64,000 nucleotides of DNA, taken from JBCCMQ01 sp039026235. Its GTDB lineage: Bacteria; Pseudomonadota; Alphaproteobacteria; Rhodobacterales; Rhodobacteraceae. Below the pieces are notes generated by a model that searched no databases, was not told the origin of the DNA, and was given only the letters and a program-made list of their open reading frames with translations. Both the position numbers and the translations under genes were made by a program. The DNA lies in assembly GCA_039026235.1 (NCBI GenBank), contig JBCCMQ010000013.1, forward strand, positions 1-64,000, read 5' to 3'. Each line of letters opens with the position of its first letter. Within the stretch, counting starts at the first letter, position 1. This document shows positions 52,569-61,783 of this stretch, one piece after another.

Positions 52569-53413
52569 TCGCCGACCTCACGCATGTCGGTATACCCCGC
52601 AAAATACACACCATCTTCGATCACTTGGTCGACAACGCTGGCAATAACAAGCTTTTCGTTATCCGCTAGCGCGTACACCAGACAAAAGTCGCAGAGCTGG
52701 TTCACTAGACGTGGCACGCCGCCGGTTGCGCGAAAAACACGTTCGCAAGCCCGGTGCGTAAACTCGTCGCCGGTCCCGCCCGCCACTTTTAGTCGATGCC
52801 GAATATAGTGGGCGGTCGTGTCTTTATCCATAGTAGTAAGGTGATAATTCGCCGTCACCCTTTGCGCGAACTGACGCAGTTCTGGCCGCGCAATCCTGGC
52901 CCGCAACTCGGGCTGGCCCACAAGGATAAGCTGCAAGAGTTCATCTTTGTTTGAGTTTATGTTGGTGAACATTCGAAGCTGCTCAAGGCTTTCAACTGAA
53001 AGCGTTTGGGCCTCGTCAAACACCAGTACGACCCGACGACCGGCGGCGTACTCCGAAACAAGAAAATCCTGAAATTGCTGGAACAGTTCGACGTGACTGC
53101 GGGCGGGATCGATTTTCAGCGATAACGCATTCATCGACCAGTGCAGAATATCACCCCGCGTACTGTCTGCGTTCGACACAAGTCCAAGCGTGATGGTTCC
53201 ATCCATCGATTTCAGAAGGCCCTGGACCAGCGTTGTCTTTCCGGCTCCGACCTCTCCGGTCACCACGGTGATGGGTGCCCGCGAAACAATACCGTATTCC
53301 AAAATCGAAAAAGCGCGAGAATGCTGGCGGGTCCAGTAGATGAAATCCGGATCCGGCAACAGCGTGAAAGGTCGCTCTCTTAGTCCAAAGAATTCGTTAT
53401 AGAGCTCGGCCAT
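52565..53413 (-). CDS. ExeA-like AAA ATPase of a polysaccharide cluster
   Basis: A 282-residue ATPase with the start MAELYNEFFGLRERPFTLLPDP typical of ExeA/GspA-like proteins in exosortase-associated polysaccharide loci. Walker A is GEVGAGKTT and Walker B VLVFDEAQ. An ATG six codons upstream (53431) is possible, but the family usually begins near the chosen start. It is the first gene of the minus-strand arm (ATPase, Wzz, BY-kinase). Confidence 0.87.
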   Translation of the reverse strand: MAELYNEFFGLRERPFTLLPDPDFIYWTRQHSRAFSILEYGIVSRAPITVVTGEVGAGKTTLVQGLLKSMDGTITLGLVSNADSTRGDILHWSMNALSLKIDPARSHVELFQQFQDFLVSEYAAGRRVVLVFDEAQTLSVESLEQLRMFTNINSNKDELLQLILVGQPELRARIARPELRQFAQRVTANYHLTTMDKDTTAHYIRHRLKVAGGTGDEFTHRACERVFRATGGVPRLVNQLCDFCLVYALADNEKLVIASVVDQVIEDGVYFAGYTDMREVGE

Positions 53414-54031
53414 TCGAGGTGTTTCCAACATACCGTTTGATCAGATCAGGTTCGGACCAAACGCAGATCGTACCGCTGACTGCAGTTGCGAATGCAGACC
53501 CGCGACGTATACCTGCAAATCGTCTCGATCAACAGTTCGCACCGCCGCGCAGTCCATCGACAGATTTGACTGCGGGGATTCGAACACATTGGTCTGGCCG
53601 CACACCCAACTGCTGTTCCAAAAGCTTAACTGTTACCCGTAGCGCAACGTTATCTCAACAAACTGTCAAAAATTGGGTGTAACAGCAGCCTTTGTTGCCC
53701 TTTCGGCGTGAGAATCCGGTCTTTGTCCGCCCAAGATATACGCAAATCGCATTCCCAACATACAAGATACCGCAAAAGTGCCGCACACATGCCACATTCT
53801 GGAAGCGCAAGCTGCGGGTGCTCGCCCCATACAAACACGTATATCCATCATAACATACTGAAAATAAATTAAAAAATTAATCTGTCATCTTTGTGGCGAA
53901 TTTTAGGAGTTTGCTACCGGCGGATTCACTGCTATAGAAACGTTGGCTGCTGTGGGGATCACTCCCAAGGTCACGAGTGCCCGTGTTGGGCGTAGTAGTA
54001 AAAACGGTAAGGGCTTAGCCCTGGAGTGAGT
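53414..54031. other. AT-rich divergent regulatory region of the polysaccharide cluster
   Basis: About 620 bases separate the two divergent arms. The part at 53838-53900 is strikingly AT-rich for this genome (AAATTAAAAAATTAATC). No coding gene with recognisable features is seen; short minus-strand open frames lack any family features. It must contain promoters for both arms and could bind an AT-preferring regulator such as MucR or an H-NS-like protein. Confidence 0.55.
54010..54022 (+). promoter_or_regulatory. Short hairpin next to the exoY ribosome-binding site
   Basis: AGGGCTTAGCCCT forms a five-base-pair stem (AGGGC/GCCCT) with a 3-nt loop and is followed at once by the ribosome-binding site GGAG and the ATG at 54032. 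It could influence translation initiation, but there is no direct support for this. Confidence 0.35.
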
Positions 54032-54715
54032 ATGACTGTACACTTTGATAACGTTCCGGCGCGCGCTGTTGCGGCTGCGCGCTTAGATTATTCTCAAGAC
54101 AGCTCCGGTGGAATTTATCGCCGGCTTGGCAAGCGCCTCTTTGACTTGGCGTTCGTCGTGTTAACAAGCCCCGTAACCTTGCCTGTCATTGCACTGATGG
54201 CTCTTCTCGTTGCGTCGCGCGGTGGCAGCCCGTTTTATTCCCAGTTGCGCATCGGTCGTGATGGAAGCGTATTCCGTCTTTGGAAGCTGCGCACGATGGT
54301 TCCCAATGCCGACGAGATCCTTAACGACTTTCTCGCGCAGAACCCGGCGGCAAGGGAAGAATGGGAAGCAACGCAGAAACTGCGGCACGATCCGCGCGTT
54401 ACACCGATTGGCAAGTTCCTGCGCCGCGCCTCAATTGATGAACTTCCGCAATTCTTCAATATTCTGATGGGCGATATGTCGGTTGTTGGGCCCCGGCCAA
54501 TGATGCAGTCGCAGGAATGCATGTATTTCGGTCGCGCCTACTACCGTCTTCTGCCAGGTGTCACCGGACCTTGGCAGGTGTCGGACCGGAACGACTGTGC
54601 TTTCGTAGATCGCGTGATTTTCGATGAGGCCTATGATCGGGAACTGTCTCTGTCGCTTGATCTGCGGTTGGTCGGCAGGACCGTTCTGACCGTCATGCGG
54701 TGCACCGGCCACTAA
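54032..54715 (+). CDS. ExoY-type sugar transferase, initiates polysaccharide synthesis
   Basis: A 227-residue membrane-bound undecaprenyl-phosphate sugar transferase of the bacterial sugar transferase family. It has one hydrophobic segment (about 36-60) after KRLFDLAF and the family motifs FRLWKLRTM, FLRRASIDELPQFFNILMG (catalytic Asp-Glu pair) and SVVGPRP. It links the first sugar phosphate to the lipid carrier at the inner membrane. ATG at 54032 with GGAG five nt upstream; a GTG two codons earlier is possible. Confidence 0.92.
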   Translation: MTVHFDNVPARAVAAARLDYSQDSSGGIYRRLGKRLFDLAFVVLTSPVTLPVIALMALLVASRGGSPFYSQLRIGRDGSVFRLWKLRTMVPNADEILNDFLAQNPAAREEWEATQKLRHDPRVTPIGKFLRRASIDELPQFFNILMGDMSVVGPRPMMQSQECMYFGRAYYRLLPGVTGPWQVSDRNDCAFVDRVIFDEAYDRELSLSLDLRLVGRTVLTVMRCTGH

Positions 54716-54823
54716 CCGCCCTTACACCGGCGTCGCTCTGAAACCTCTGTAAAGCCAACTTGTCTGGTATCGTGCCACAGAGCACGATACCCCTTTCTAG
54801 TAGGGATTCGACGGGAGGGAACA

Positions 54824-57244
54824 ATGACAGGTTCCAAGACTTTAGCCCTTGCGCTTCTTTTTTCGGTAACCTTTTTGGCGGCGTGCGACAGTGCCGAGGA
54901 GCGTGCGGAAAAGCACTATCAAAGTGCCCTCGAACTCCTTGCGGACGGCAAAGAACAGCAAGCCGTGGTCGAGCTCAGAAATGCCCTGCAGAACAACGAG
55001 TTGCATCTTGGCGCTCGGCAGACATTCGCGGAAATCTTCCAAAGCAGAGGCGATACTCGCAACGCGTTTGCCAATTACCTTTTCATCGTCGAACAGGACC
55101 CGTCGAATTTTGAGGCCATGCGCAATGCCACAGCACTAGGCGTCGAACTTGCTGCGTGGGAGCGGGTTGAGGAAATCGTCACGGCCGCCACTGAGATCAA
55201 CGCTGAGGATGTGGAAATTCGCATCGGCCAGCTTGTTCTGGATTACCGCGAGGCAGTGCGCCAAAACGACAGTGAGGCGCGCGCACGACTTGGCGAAGAA
55301 GCCCGAAAGCTGGTTTCCGAAAAGCCCGAAGACATGACGCTTCGAAAGCTTGTGATCGACTATTTGATTGCCTTGGAAGACGAGCGTGAAGCGTTGGCCG
55401 AGATAGAACGCGCTCTTGAAGTCGATCCAGACGACCTGAGCCTGTACCAGGCACAGGTGTCCGTTCTGGGCAGCCTTGGCGAAATTCAGCAGATTGAGCC
55501 AATCCTGATTGGTCTGACCGAGCGGTTTCCTGAAAACGATGATCTCAGAAGATCTCTGCTGCGGTATTACGCGTCGCAGGGCGACCTGGACGGCGCCGAG
55601 ACGTTCTTGCGCGATCTGGTGGCCGACAATCCCGAAGACGATGAAGTTAAGGCGTCGCTGATTGCGTTCCTTCGGACCAACCGCAGTATTGACGCGGCCC
55701 GTGCTCAGGTCGACACCTTTATCGAACAGGGAGCAAATGTTGATCTTTATCGGGCACTGAGGGCGGGCATCGAATTCGACACCGGAGACCGGACAGCGGC
55801 GATCTCTGAGATGCAGGGGATTGTGGAAACCGGAGCGCCCGGCCCGCAGACAAGGCGCAACAAAGTGGCTTTGGCCCGAATGTTGCAGGCAACCGGAAAC
55901 ACAGTCGGCAGTCGCGCTTTGGCCGAAGAGGTAATTGCCGAAGATCCGAATGACGTAGGCGCCCTGCGTCTTCGTGCAGAGTTCTTGATAGAGGCTGATC
56001 AGGCCGATGATGCGATCGTCGATTTACGCACGGCGATGGCAATCGATCCCAACGACGCCGACCTGATGACGCTTATGGCCAGAGCCCACGAACGCAACGG
56101 CAGCCGCGAACTTATGGGTGAGATGCTAAGCCTTGCGGCTGAAACATCGAACTACGCGCCCGAGGAAACGCTGCGACTGGCGACTTTCATGGCCTCAAGC
56201 GGCCGGACCGAAGTGGCTGAACGCGCGCTGATCGACGCGCTTCGCGTTGCACCCGGCAATGCGCAACTTCTGATCGCGCTGGCCACCCTTTACGTCAATG
56301 ACGAAAATTTCGAGCAAGCCGCCGACGTCGAAGACGCTCTGCGCGGCATCGGATCGCCCGAAGCGACGAGGCTGGCCGACCGCATTCGCCTCGCGTTGCT
56401 AAGCTCTCAGGAAAACACCGATGAGCTTCTTGCGGCCATCGACGCAATCGGTGCCGAAAGTGGCAACGCAGCTGGCGCGGCGGTTGCGCGCGTGCGCGTT
56501 TTGGTCAGCCAAGGCGACCTAGAGAGTGCGCAAGCTGAGCTGGAGGCCGCGCGCTCAGCGGACCCGGATAATCTGAACCTGAAGTTCTTTGAAGGCGGCT
56601 TTTTGGCGACGATCGGCCAGATCGACGAAGCAGAAGTGATCTTCCGCGAACTGATCGCAGCGGCGCCCAAAGCAGAACAGCCTTACGCAACGCTTATGCG
56701 TATCCTTGCGTCCCAAGGTCGAACGGACGATGCCGAAGCGGTTGTAGATGAAGGAATAGCGCAACTGCCGCAAAGCGGGAACCTGCGCTGGGCAAAGGCC
56801 GGGTTTCTAGAGCGCCGGGGCGATCTGGCGGGCGCCATTTCCGTCTACGAAGAAATGTACGCGGAAAACTCGAATGCGGTGGTAATCGCGAACAACCTGG
56901 CCAGTCTGATGGCAACTCAAAGCACCGAGCCGGAAAATATTGAGCGGGCCTATGCCATTGCCCGCCGGTTACGCGGGCTAGAGCAGCCGGCGTTTCAGGA
57001 TACCTATGGGTGGATCAGTTTCCTGCGGGGTGACCTGAACGAAGCCCTTGAGCATTTGGAACCTGCGGCCGCCGGCCTGCCTGGGGACGGTCGCGTACAG
57101 TACCATCTGGGGCGCGTCTACGAAGCCGCAGAACGTCCGGATGACGCTCGCGCGCAGTACAACCGCGCCCTTGAGTTGTCTGAAAACGTGCCCGACGACG
57201 CCTTTAAGGCAGAGGTTCAGGCACGTTTGGACGGTCTGAATTGA
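54824..57244 (+). CDS. TPR-repeat lipoprotein of the polysaccharide cluster (PrsT-like)
   Basis: An 806-residue lipoprotein with lipobox FLAAC (Cys21) after a short signal, followed by about twenty tetratricopeptide-type helical repeats (for example AEKHYQSALELLADGKEQQA and YNRALELSENVPDDA near the ends). It resembles the large TPR proteins (PrsT type) found with exosortase-linked polysaccharide loci. It may act as a scaffold for export across the periplasm. The ATG follows GGGAGGGAACA. No exosortase was found in the window. Confidence 0.87.
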   Translation: MTGSKTLALALLFSVTFLAACDSAEERAEKHYQSALELLADGKEQQAVVELRNALQNNELHLGARQTFAEIFQSRGDTRNAFANYLFIVEQDPSNFEAMRNATALGVELAAWERVEEIVTAATEINAEDVEIRIGQLVLDYREAVRQNDSEARARLGEEARKLVSEKPEDMTLRKLVIDYLIALEDEREALAEIERALEVDPDDLSLYQAQVSVLGSLGEIQQIEPILIGLTERFPENDDLRRSLLRYYASQGDLDGAETFLRDLVADNPEDDEVKASLIAFLRTNRSIDAARAQVDTFIEQGANVDLYRALRAGIEFDTGDRTAAISEMQGIVETGAPGPQTRRNKVALARMLQATGNTVGSRALAEEVIAEDPNDVGALRLRAEFLIEADQADDAIVDLRTAMAIDPNDADLMTLMARAHERNGSRELMGEMLSLAAETSNYAPEETLRLATFMASSGRTEVAERALIDALRVAPGNAQLLIALATLYVNDENFEQAADVEDALRGIGSPEATRLADRIRLALLSSQENTDELLAAIDAIGAESGNAAGAAVARVRVLVSQGDLESAQAELEAARSADPDNLNLKFFEGGFLATIGQIDEAEVIFRELIAAAPKAEQPYATLMRILASQGRTDDAEAVVDEGIAQLPQSGNLRWAKAGFLERRGDLAGAISVYEEMYAENSNAVVIANNLASLMATQSTEPENIERAYAIARRLRGLEQPAFQDTYGWISFLRGDLNEALEHLEPAAAGLPGDGRVQYHLGRVYEAAERPDDARAQYNRALELSENVPDDAFKAEVQARLDGLN

Positions 57245-57388
57245 GGTGCGTCAGCGCGACCAACCTGTCTTTTGATTGCGACGCCGGCGCAACAAACCGG
57301 CAAGCTGTTGGCATGCTGCGTTAGATAGTTGTTTCGACTCAGCCGGCTACAGCTTACAGTTCAACTGGGGGTCCGAAGGGTTAAATCC

Positions 57389-57991
57389 ATGGTTAAACAG
57401 TTTTTTGGGATATTCCTACTTTGCCTGCTTGGCGTAGCGGCAAGTGCACAGTCGAACTATTCGATCAAACCTGGCGACGTCCTGAATGTCGAAGTGATCG
57501 AAGACGGCAGCTTGAACCGAAGCGTTCTGGTGCTGCCGGATGGAACGATATCATTTCCGCTTGCGGGGACAGTGGCCGTATCCGGAGGCTCTGTTGCAGC
57601 CGCCGCCAACGCGCTAACGGACGCGCTCGCACCGAACTTTGCAAGCCGGCCCAATGTGTTCGTCTCAATTAACTCGCTTGCACAGCGCCAAACCGCTGCA
57701 GCACCTCGGACCATTTCAGTCTACCTGATCGGTCAGGTGGCATCGCCCGGGCGCTATGAAGTGCAGTCCGGAACCACGATCCTGCAATTTCTTGCCGAAA
57801 GCGGCGGTTTCACCAACTTCGCAGCGAAGAAGCGGATCCAGATCCGACGTACGGATCCGTCGACCAGCCAAGAAAATGTATATGGCTTGAATTACCACGC
57901 CCTTGAGCGCGGAACGTCGGTTGAGGGTGCTGCTGCCCAATTGGTCGAAGGTGACGTTATTGTCGTTCCCGAGAGGCGACTTTTCGAATAA
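57389..57991 (+). CDS. Polysaccharide export protein (Wza-like, short)
   Basis: A 200-residue exported protein with a signal peptide (MVKQFFGIFLLCLLGVAASAQ) and a poly-export domain (YSIKPGDVLNVEVIEDG) followed by a SLBB-type domain (ISVYLIGQVASPGRYEVQSGTTI). It lacks the lipobox and the large extra domains of enteric Wza, as is common in alphaproteobacteria. It probably forms the outer-membrane or periplasmic export ring together with the Wzz-like protein. Confidence 0.9.
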   Translation: MVKQFFGIFLLCLLGVAASAQSNYSIKPGDVLNVEVIEDGSLNRSVLVLPDGTISFPLAGTVAVSGGSVAAAANALTDALAPNFASRPNVFVSINSLAQRQTAAAPRTISVYLIGQVASPGRYEVQSGTTILQFLAESGGFTNFAAKKRIQIRRTDPSTSQENVYGLNYHALERGTSVEGAAAQLVEGDVIVVPERRLFE

Positions 57992-58056
57992 ACTGTCGTT
58001 ACAAAAACGAACAAGGGCAGTCGGGGGACAAGACAATACAGGCTAGAACGATTGTT

Positions 58057-59427
58057 GTGGTCACAGTGGTCGGAGCCTCGTTCGGCTTCGTCCAAAATGC
58101 TGGTGCACAGAATCTGCCGTCCAATCCACAACTGACCTTCGGACTGTCGTCCGGAGTGTATTGGTACGACAATTTCGATCTCGATGTTGACACGCTGGGG
58201 GATTCATTTCGGCAGCGCAACATTTTCTCGGTCAACTACCTGACAGAAACGCCAACCGATACGCTGGGTTTGTCGGCCAGCACAGACCTTCGGTATAGCG
58301 ACCTTGCCGGTCGCGAAACCAGTTTCGAATTCGAGGACCCGAGTGCGGCCCTGTCCTATGATCGTGTAACCGCCAATGCTGACCTGGGTGTCAATTTGCG
58401 GTTTGACCGTATCGAGGTCAGTCAGTCCGAAGGCTTTGATCTGGATGATGCCGGTCTGCCGGGTCAGGATCTGGTGCGGGACCAAGGCAACCGCGATATT
58501 CTCAATCTGGTTGTTAACGGCGAATTTGGAAAACAGGATCCGTTCGGCGGTTTCTTCTCGGGGCGATACACCGACCGAAGTTTCTCCGACACAACGGATC
58601 CAGATCTCTTCGACAGTGAAACAAGGTTCCTTCAAGGCGGTCTGCGCTTTCGCGTCTCACCCGCTGTTGAAGTCAATGCCTTCGGGTCCGCCAGTCTTTT
58701 CGAAGCCGACGACAGCACAAGCTCGGAAACCGAACGCTATACGTTGGGTGTGGGCGCCGATTTGAGAGTGCGTTCTGACACCACTGTCAATCTGAGCCTG
58801 GCCAACGTCGATATTACGGAAACCGACACCATTGGCACAACCGAGATCGAGGAAGAAGAGAACGACTTTGAGGTTGCAGCAGGGTGGCAGCGGGATGTGA
58901 CCAACGGCACTTTGTCGTTAAATTATACGAGATCCGTTGCCATTGAAGGGGCGCGGGATGCCCTAACATTTGGCCGGAACCTGACGCTGCCCAGCGGCAG
59001 CTTTGGGCTTACGCTTGGTGCGTCGAACACGGCAGGTGACGAGATCTTCGCGGTGGGGGCGGTCGATTACATCAGAACGCTGCAAGATTCCGAACTTCTC
59101 TTTCGCTTGAGTCAGGATGTCCGAACCACCGACGATTCAGACGAGGTTCTGACGACCAATCTGGATCTTGGCTATTCTCGCAATCTGAACCAGGTAAGCA
59201 GCTTCCGGGCGAATGTCCGGGTAAGCGAGGTTACAGACACCGGTGTAGATACGCAGGATGACCGGACATTTGCGTCGCTTGTTCTGCGGTACACACGGGA
59301 ACTAACAGCCGATTGGGGCTTAACCCTTGGCTATGAAGCCCGATCCGACCGAGAGGACGACGAAGATCGCGCGACCTCGAACAGCGTCTTTCTGACGCTG
59401 GACAGGGTGTGGCGGGTTTCACCATAG
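58057..59427 (+). CDS. Outer-membrane beta-barrel of the polysaccharide cluster
   Basis: At least 456 residues from GTG 58057. The sequence is barrel-like throughout, with repeated strands ending in aromatic residues, and is similar in type to the PEP-CTERM/exosortase-associated outer-membrane proteins. The signal peptide is unusual: no ATG, GTG or TTG lies in frame upstream of 58057 back to the previous stop region, yet a good signal sequence (QARTIVVVTVVGASFGFVQNAGAQ, split as QARTIVVVTVV and GASFGFVQNAGAQ) would begin at an ATA at 58036, which lies 7 nt after GGGGGA. The true start may be this non-standard codon, or the GTG with a short signal. The C-terminus ends SVFLTLDRVWRVSP. Confidence 0.75.
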   Translation: MVTVVGASFGFVQNAGAQNLPSNPQLTFGLSSGVYWYDNFDLDVDTLGDSFRQRNIFSVNYLTETPTDTLGLSASTDLRYSDLAGRETSFEFEDPSAALSYDRVTANADLGVNLRFDRIEVSQSEGFDLDDAGLPGQDLVRDQGNRDILNLVVNGEFGKQDPFGGFFSGRYTDRSFSDTTDPDLFDSETRFLQGGLRFRVSPAVEVNAFGSASLFEADDSTSSETERYTLGVGADLRVRSDTTVNLSLANVDITETDTIGTTEIEEEENDFEVAAGWQRDVTNGTLSLNYTRSVAIEGARDALTFGRNLTLPSGSFGLTLGASNTAGDEIFAVGAVDYIRTLQDSELLFRLSQDVRTTDDSDEVLTTNLDLGYSRNLNQVSSFRANVRVSEVTDTGVDTQDDRTFASLVLRYTRELTADWGLTLGYEARSDREDDEDRATSNSVFLTLDRVWRVSP

Positions 59428-59485
59428 TTAGTGGCGCCATGAGCCCCCGGTTGATTTTGCCTGCGGATCGCATCACTTCTCAGGC

Positions 59486-60178
59486 GTGAGACCGGAACCA
59501 GATCAGTTTTCGCCAGTGGAAACCAATGTGCCAAGCTATGGACGCAAACGGCCCCTGGTATCCATTTTAGTAATTGTCATCATTTGCTCAACGATTGAAC
59601 TGGCGTTCATTTGTTCCGACTTTGGGCTCATCGGGCCGCCGGGACTGCGCAGTCTTGGATATCAGTATGGCGGCTTCTGGCCCGGGCTCCTGCGTGACTG
59701 GCAGCCCAACTATACCGCCCAGGCCCAGACGATGTTCTTCACGTATGCGTTCCTGCATGGTGGGATCGTGCATCTGATCGTCAACATGGTCACGCTCTTC
59801 TCGCTTGGTCGTGTCGTAATCGAGCGGGTCGGGCACTGGAGGTTTCTCGTCCTTTACCTGGCAACCGCAATTGGAGGTGCCGCAGGCTATGGCTTGATTG
59901 GAGACCATTTTAGACCAATGGTCGGGGCATCAGGTGCACTTTTTGGTCTTGCCGGCGCATTTGTGGCCTGGGAATACGTGGACCGCTTCACAGCGCGGAT
60001 TGGGTTGTGGCCCGTGGCGCGTGGCGTCGCGTTCCTGATCCTGTTGAATGTGGTGCTTTGGTGGGCGATGGACGGGCAGCTCGCGTGGGAGACGCACCTG
60101 GGCGGATTTCTGTCGGGGTGGCTTGTGGCCACAATACTTGATCCACGCAGCAGACTGCGCGAAAGGCCGCCCCAATAG
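59486..60178 (+). CDS. Rhomboid-family intramembrane serine protease
   Basis: A 230-residue membrane protein with about seven hydrophobic segments. The rhomboid motifs are HxxxN (His96, Asn100 in HLIVN), GxSG (Ser149 in VGASGALFG) and a final His204 (ETHLGGFLSG), so the catalytic Ser-His dyad is complete. It lies between the polysaccharide-cluster barrel and the mannose-1-phosphate guanylyltransferase. It may process an envelope protein, but its substrate is not known. Start GTG at 59486. Confidence 0.9.
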   Translation: MRPEPDQFSPVETNVPSYGRKRPLVSILVIVIICSTIELAFICSDFGLIGPPGLRSLGYQYGGFWPGLLRDWQPNYTAQAQTMFFTYAFLHGGIVHLIVNMVTLFSLGRVVIERVGHWRFLVLYLATAIGGAAGYGLIGDHFRPMVGASGALFGLAGAFVAWEYVDRFTARIGLWPVARGVAFLILLNVVLWWAMDGQLAWETHLGGFLSGWLVATILDPRSRLRERPPQ

Positions 60179-60269
60179 CAAAGCCCCCAGCAGCGACCCA
60201 AGCTTTCGGCTTGTGTGATACCAAACGGGGCTTCACAACAAACCAGCGGATACTCAACGGAGCGGAAAC

Positions 60270-61679
60270 ATGATCCATCCTGTCATTCTCTGCGGCGGAT
60301 CGGGAACCCGGCTTTGGCCGAGTTCGCGGCGCGCGTATCCAAAACAGTTCATACCGTTTCTTGGTGAGGACACGCTGTTTCAGCGCACCCTTAAACGCTT
60401 CTCTGGATCCGATTTCGACGCGCCAATCGTGCTCACGAATGTGGACTTTCGCTTTATGGCGACAGAACAGGCTGCCAGCGCCGGCCTGCTCGATGCCCGT
60501 GTCGTGGTCGAGCCGGTTCTGCGTGACACGGCTCCGGCTGTTCTCACCGCAGCGCTAATGCTGAAGGATGATCCAGATGGTCTCATGCTGGTGGCACCCT
60601 CCGACCACATCATCGCGGACGAAAACCGCTTTCGCGAAGCGGTACACCAGGGCGTTGCATCGGCCGAAGACGGCGCATTGGTGACCTTTGGCGTTCAGCC
60701 TAACGCGCCAGAAACCGGCTATGGCTACCTGGAACTCTCAACAGATACGACGGCCGGACCAGTGCCCTTAAAGTCATTTCGCGAAAAGCCCGATCGTGCG
60801 ACGGCGGAAGAGATGATCTCAAGTGGCGCATTCCTTTGGAATGCAGGCATCTTTCTTTTCCGGATCAAGGATATCATTGAAGCCTTTTCCGAACATGCAC
60901 CGGACCTTATTGCGCCGTGCCAAAGCGCAATTGACGAAGGTGCCGACGATGTGGGCTTCTTCAGGCTGGGCGAAAAAGGTTACGCCGCCGCAAGGGCGAT
61001 TTCCTTTGACTATGCCGTCATGGAAAAGGCGTCAAATGTCACCGCTGTGCCCATGGACGCAGACTGGTCGGACCTGGGCAGTTGGGACGCCCTGTGGGCG
61101 GCGCTGGACAAGGATGAGGCGGGCGTTGCAATCGATGGTCATGCCCTGGCTGTAGAGTGCGAAAACTCACTTCTCCGATCCGAAGAGGACACACTTCAGC
61201 TGGTCGGAGTTGGCCTGAAGAACATCGTTGCCGTGGCCATGCGTGATGCGGTTTTGGTCGCCGACATGGGCGCATCCCAGCAGATCAAATCCGCAGTCAA
61301 AATCCTGAAGGACCAGAAGGCCGCCCAGGCGGAAGACTATCCCCGGTTTCACCGACCATGGGGTTGGTATGAAACGCTCTGCCTTGGGCACCGCTTTCAG
61401 GTCAAGCGGATCATGGTCAAACCCGGGGGCGTCCTGTCGCTGCAGTCACATATGCACCGGTCAGAGCATTGGGTCGTAGTTGCGGGAACGGCCGAGGTGA
61501 CGGTTGGCGAAGAGGTTAATCTTCTCAGCGAAAACCAGTCGGTTTATATCCCAGTCGGAACAGTTCACCGCATGGCCAACCCCGGTAAACTGCCAATGTA
61601 CTTGATTGAGGTGCAGACCGGCGCCTATCTCGGCGAAGACGACATCATACGCTACGAAGATATCTATAATCGCGGATAG
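60270..61679 (+). CDS. manC: Mannose-1-phosphate guanylyltransferase / mannose-6-phosphate isomerase
   Basis: A 469-residue bifunctional enzyme of the CpsB/XanB type. The N-terminal nucleotidyltransferase carries GGSGTRLWPSSRRAYPKQF and the C-terminal cupin phosphomannose isomerase carries the QSHMHRSEHWVVVAGTAEV metal-binding block. It makes GDP-mannose for the exopolysaccharide. ATG at 60270 after CGGAGCGG. It is 91 nt after the rhomboid gene. Confidence 0.92.
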   Translation: MIHPVILCGGSGTRLWPSSRRAYPKQFIPFLGEDTLFQRTLKRFSGSDFDAPIVLTNVDFRFMATEQAASAGLLDARVVVEPVLRDTAPAVLTAALMLKDDPDGLMLVAPSDHIIADENRFREAVHQGVASAEDGALVTFGVQPNAPETGYGYLELSTDTTAGPVPLKSFREKPDRATAEEMISSGAFLWNAGIFLFRIKDIIEAFSEHAPDLIAPCQSAIDEGADDVGFFRLGEKGYAAARAISFDYAVMEKASNVTAVPMDADWSDLGSWDALWAALDKDEAGVAIDGHALAVECENSLLRSEEDTLQLVGVGLKNIVAVAMRDAVLVADMGASQQIKSAVKILKDQKAAQAEDYPRFHRPWGWYETLCLGHRFQVKRIMVKPGGVLSLQSHMHRSEHWVVVAGTAEVTVGEEVNLLSENQSVYIPVGTVHRMANPGKLPMYLIEVQTGAYLGEDDIIRYEDIYNRG

Positions 61680-61783
61680 GGTCACCTGTACGGCGTCCCT
61701 TTGATCTGGACTGCTTTTCTCACTGGTGCCCTTGTTCTTGGGGCGTTAATCTTGCTCCGTTGGACAGATCCCCGGAGAGAGAG

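Noticed and set aside
53650..53851. Two overlapping 61-62 codon minus-strand frames with several cysteines
   Set aside because: No clear start signals, overlapping each other in different frames within a probable regulatory region.
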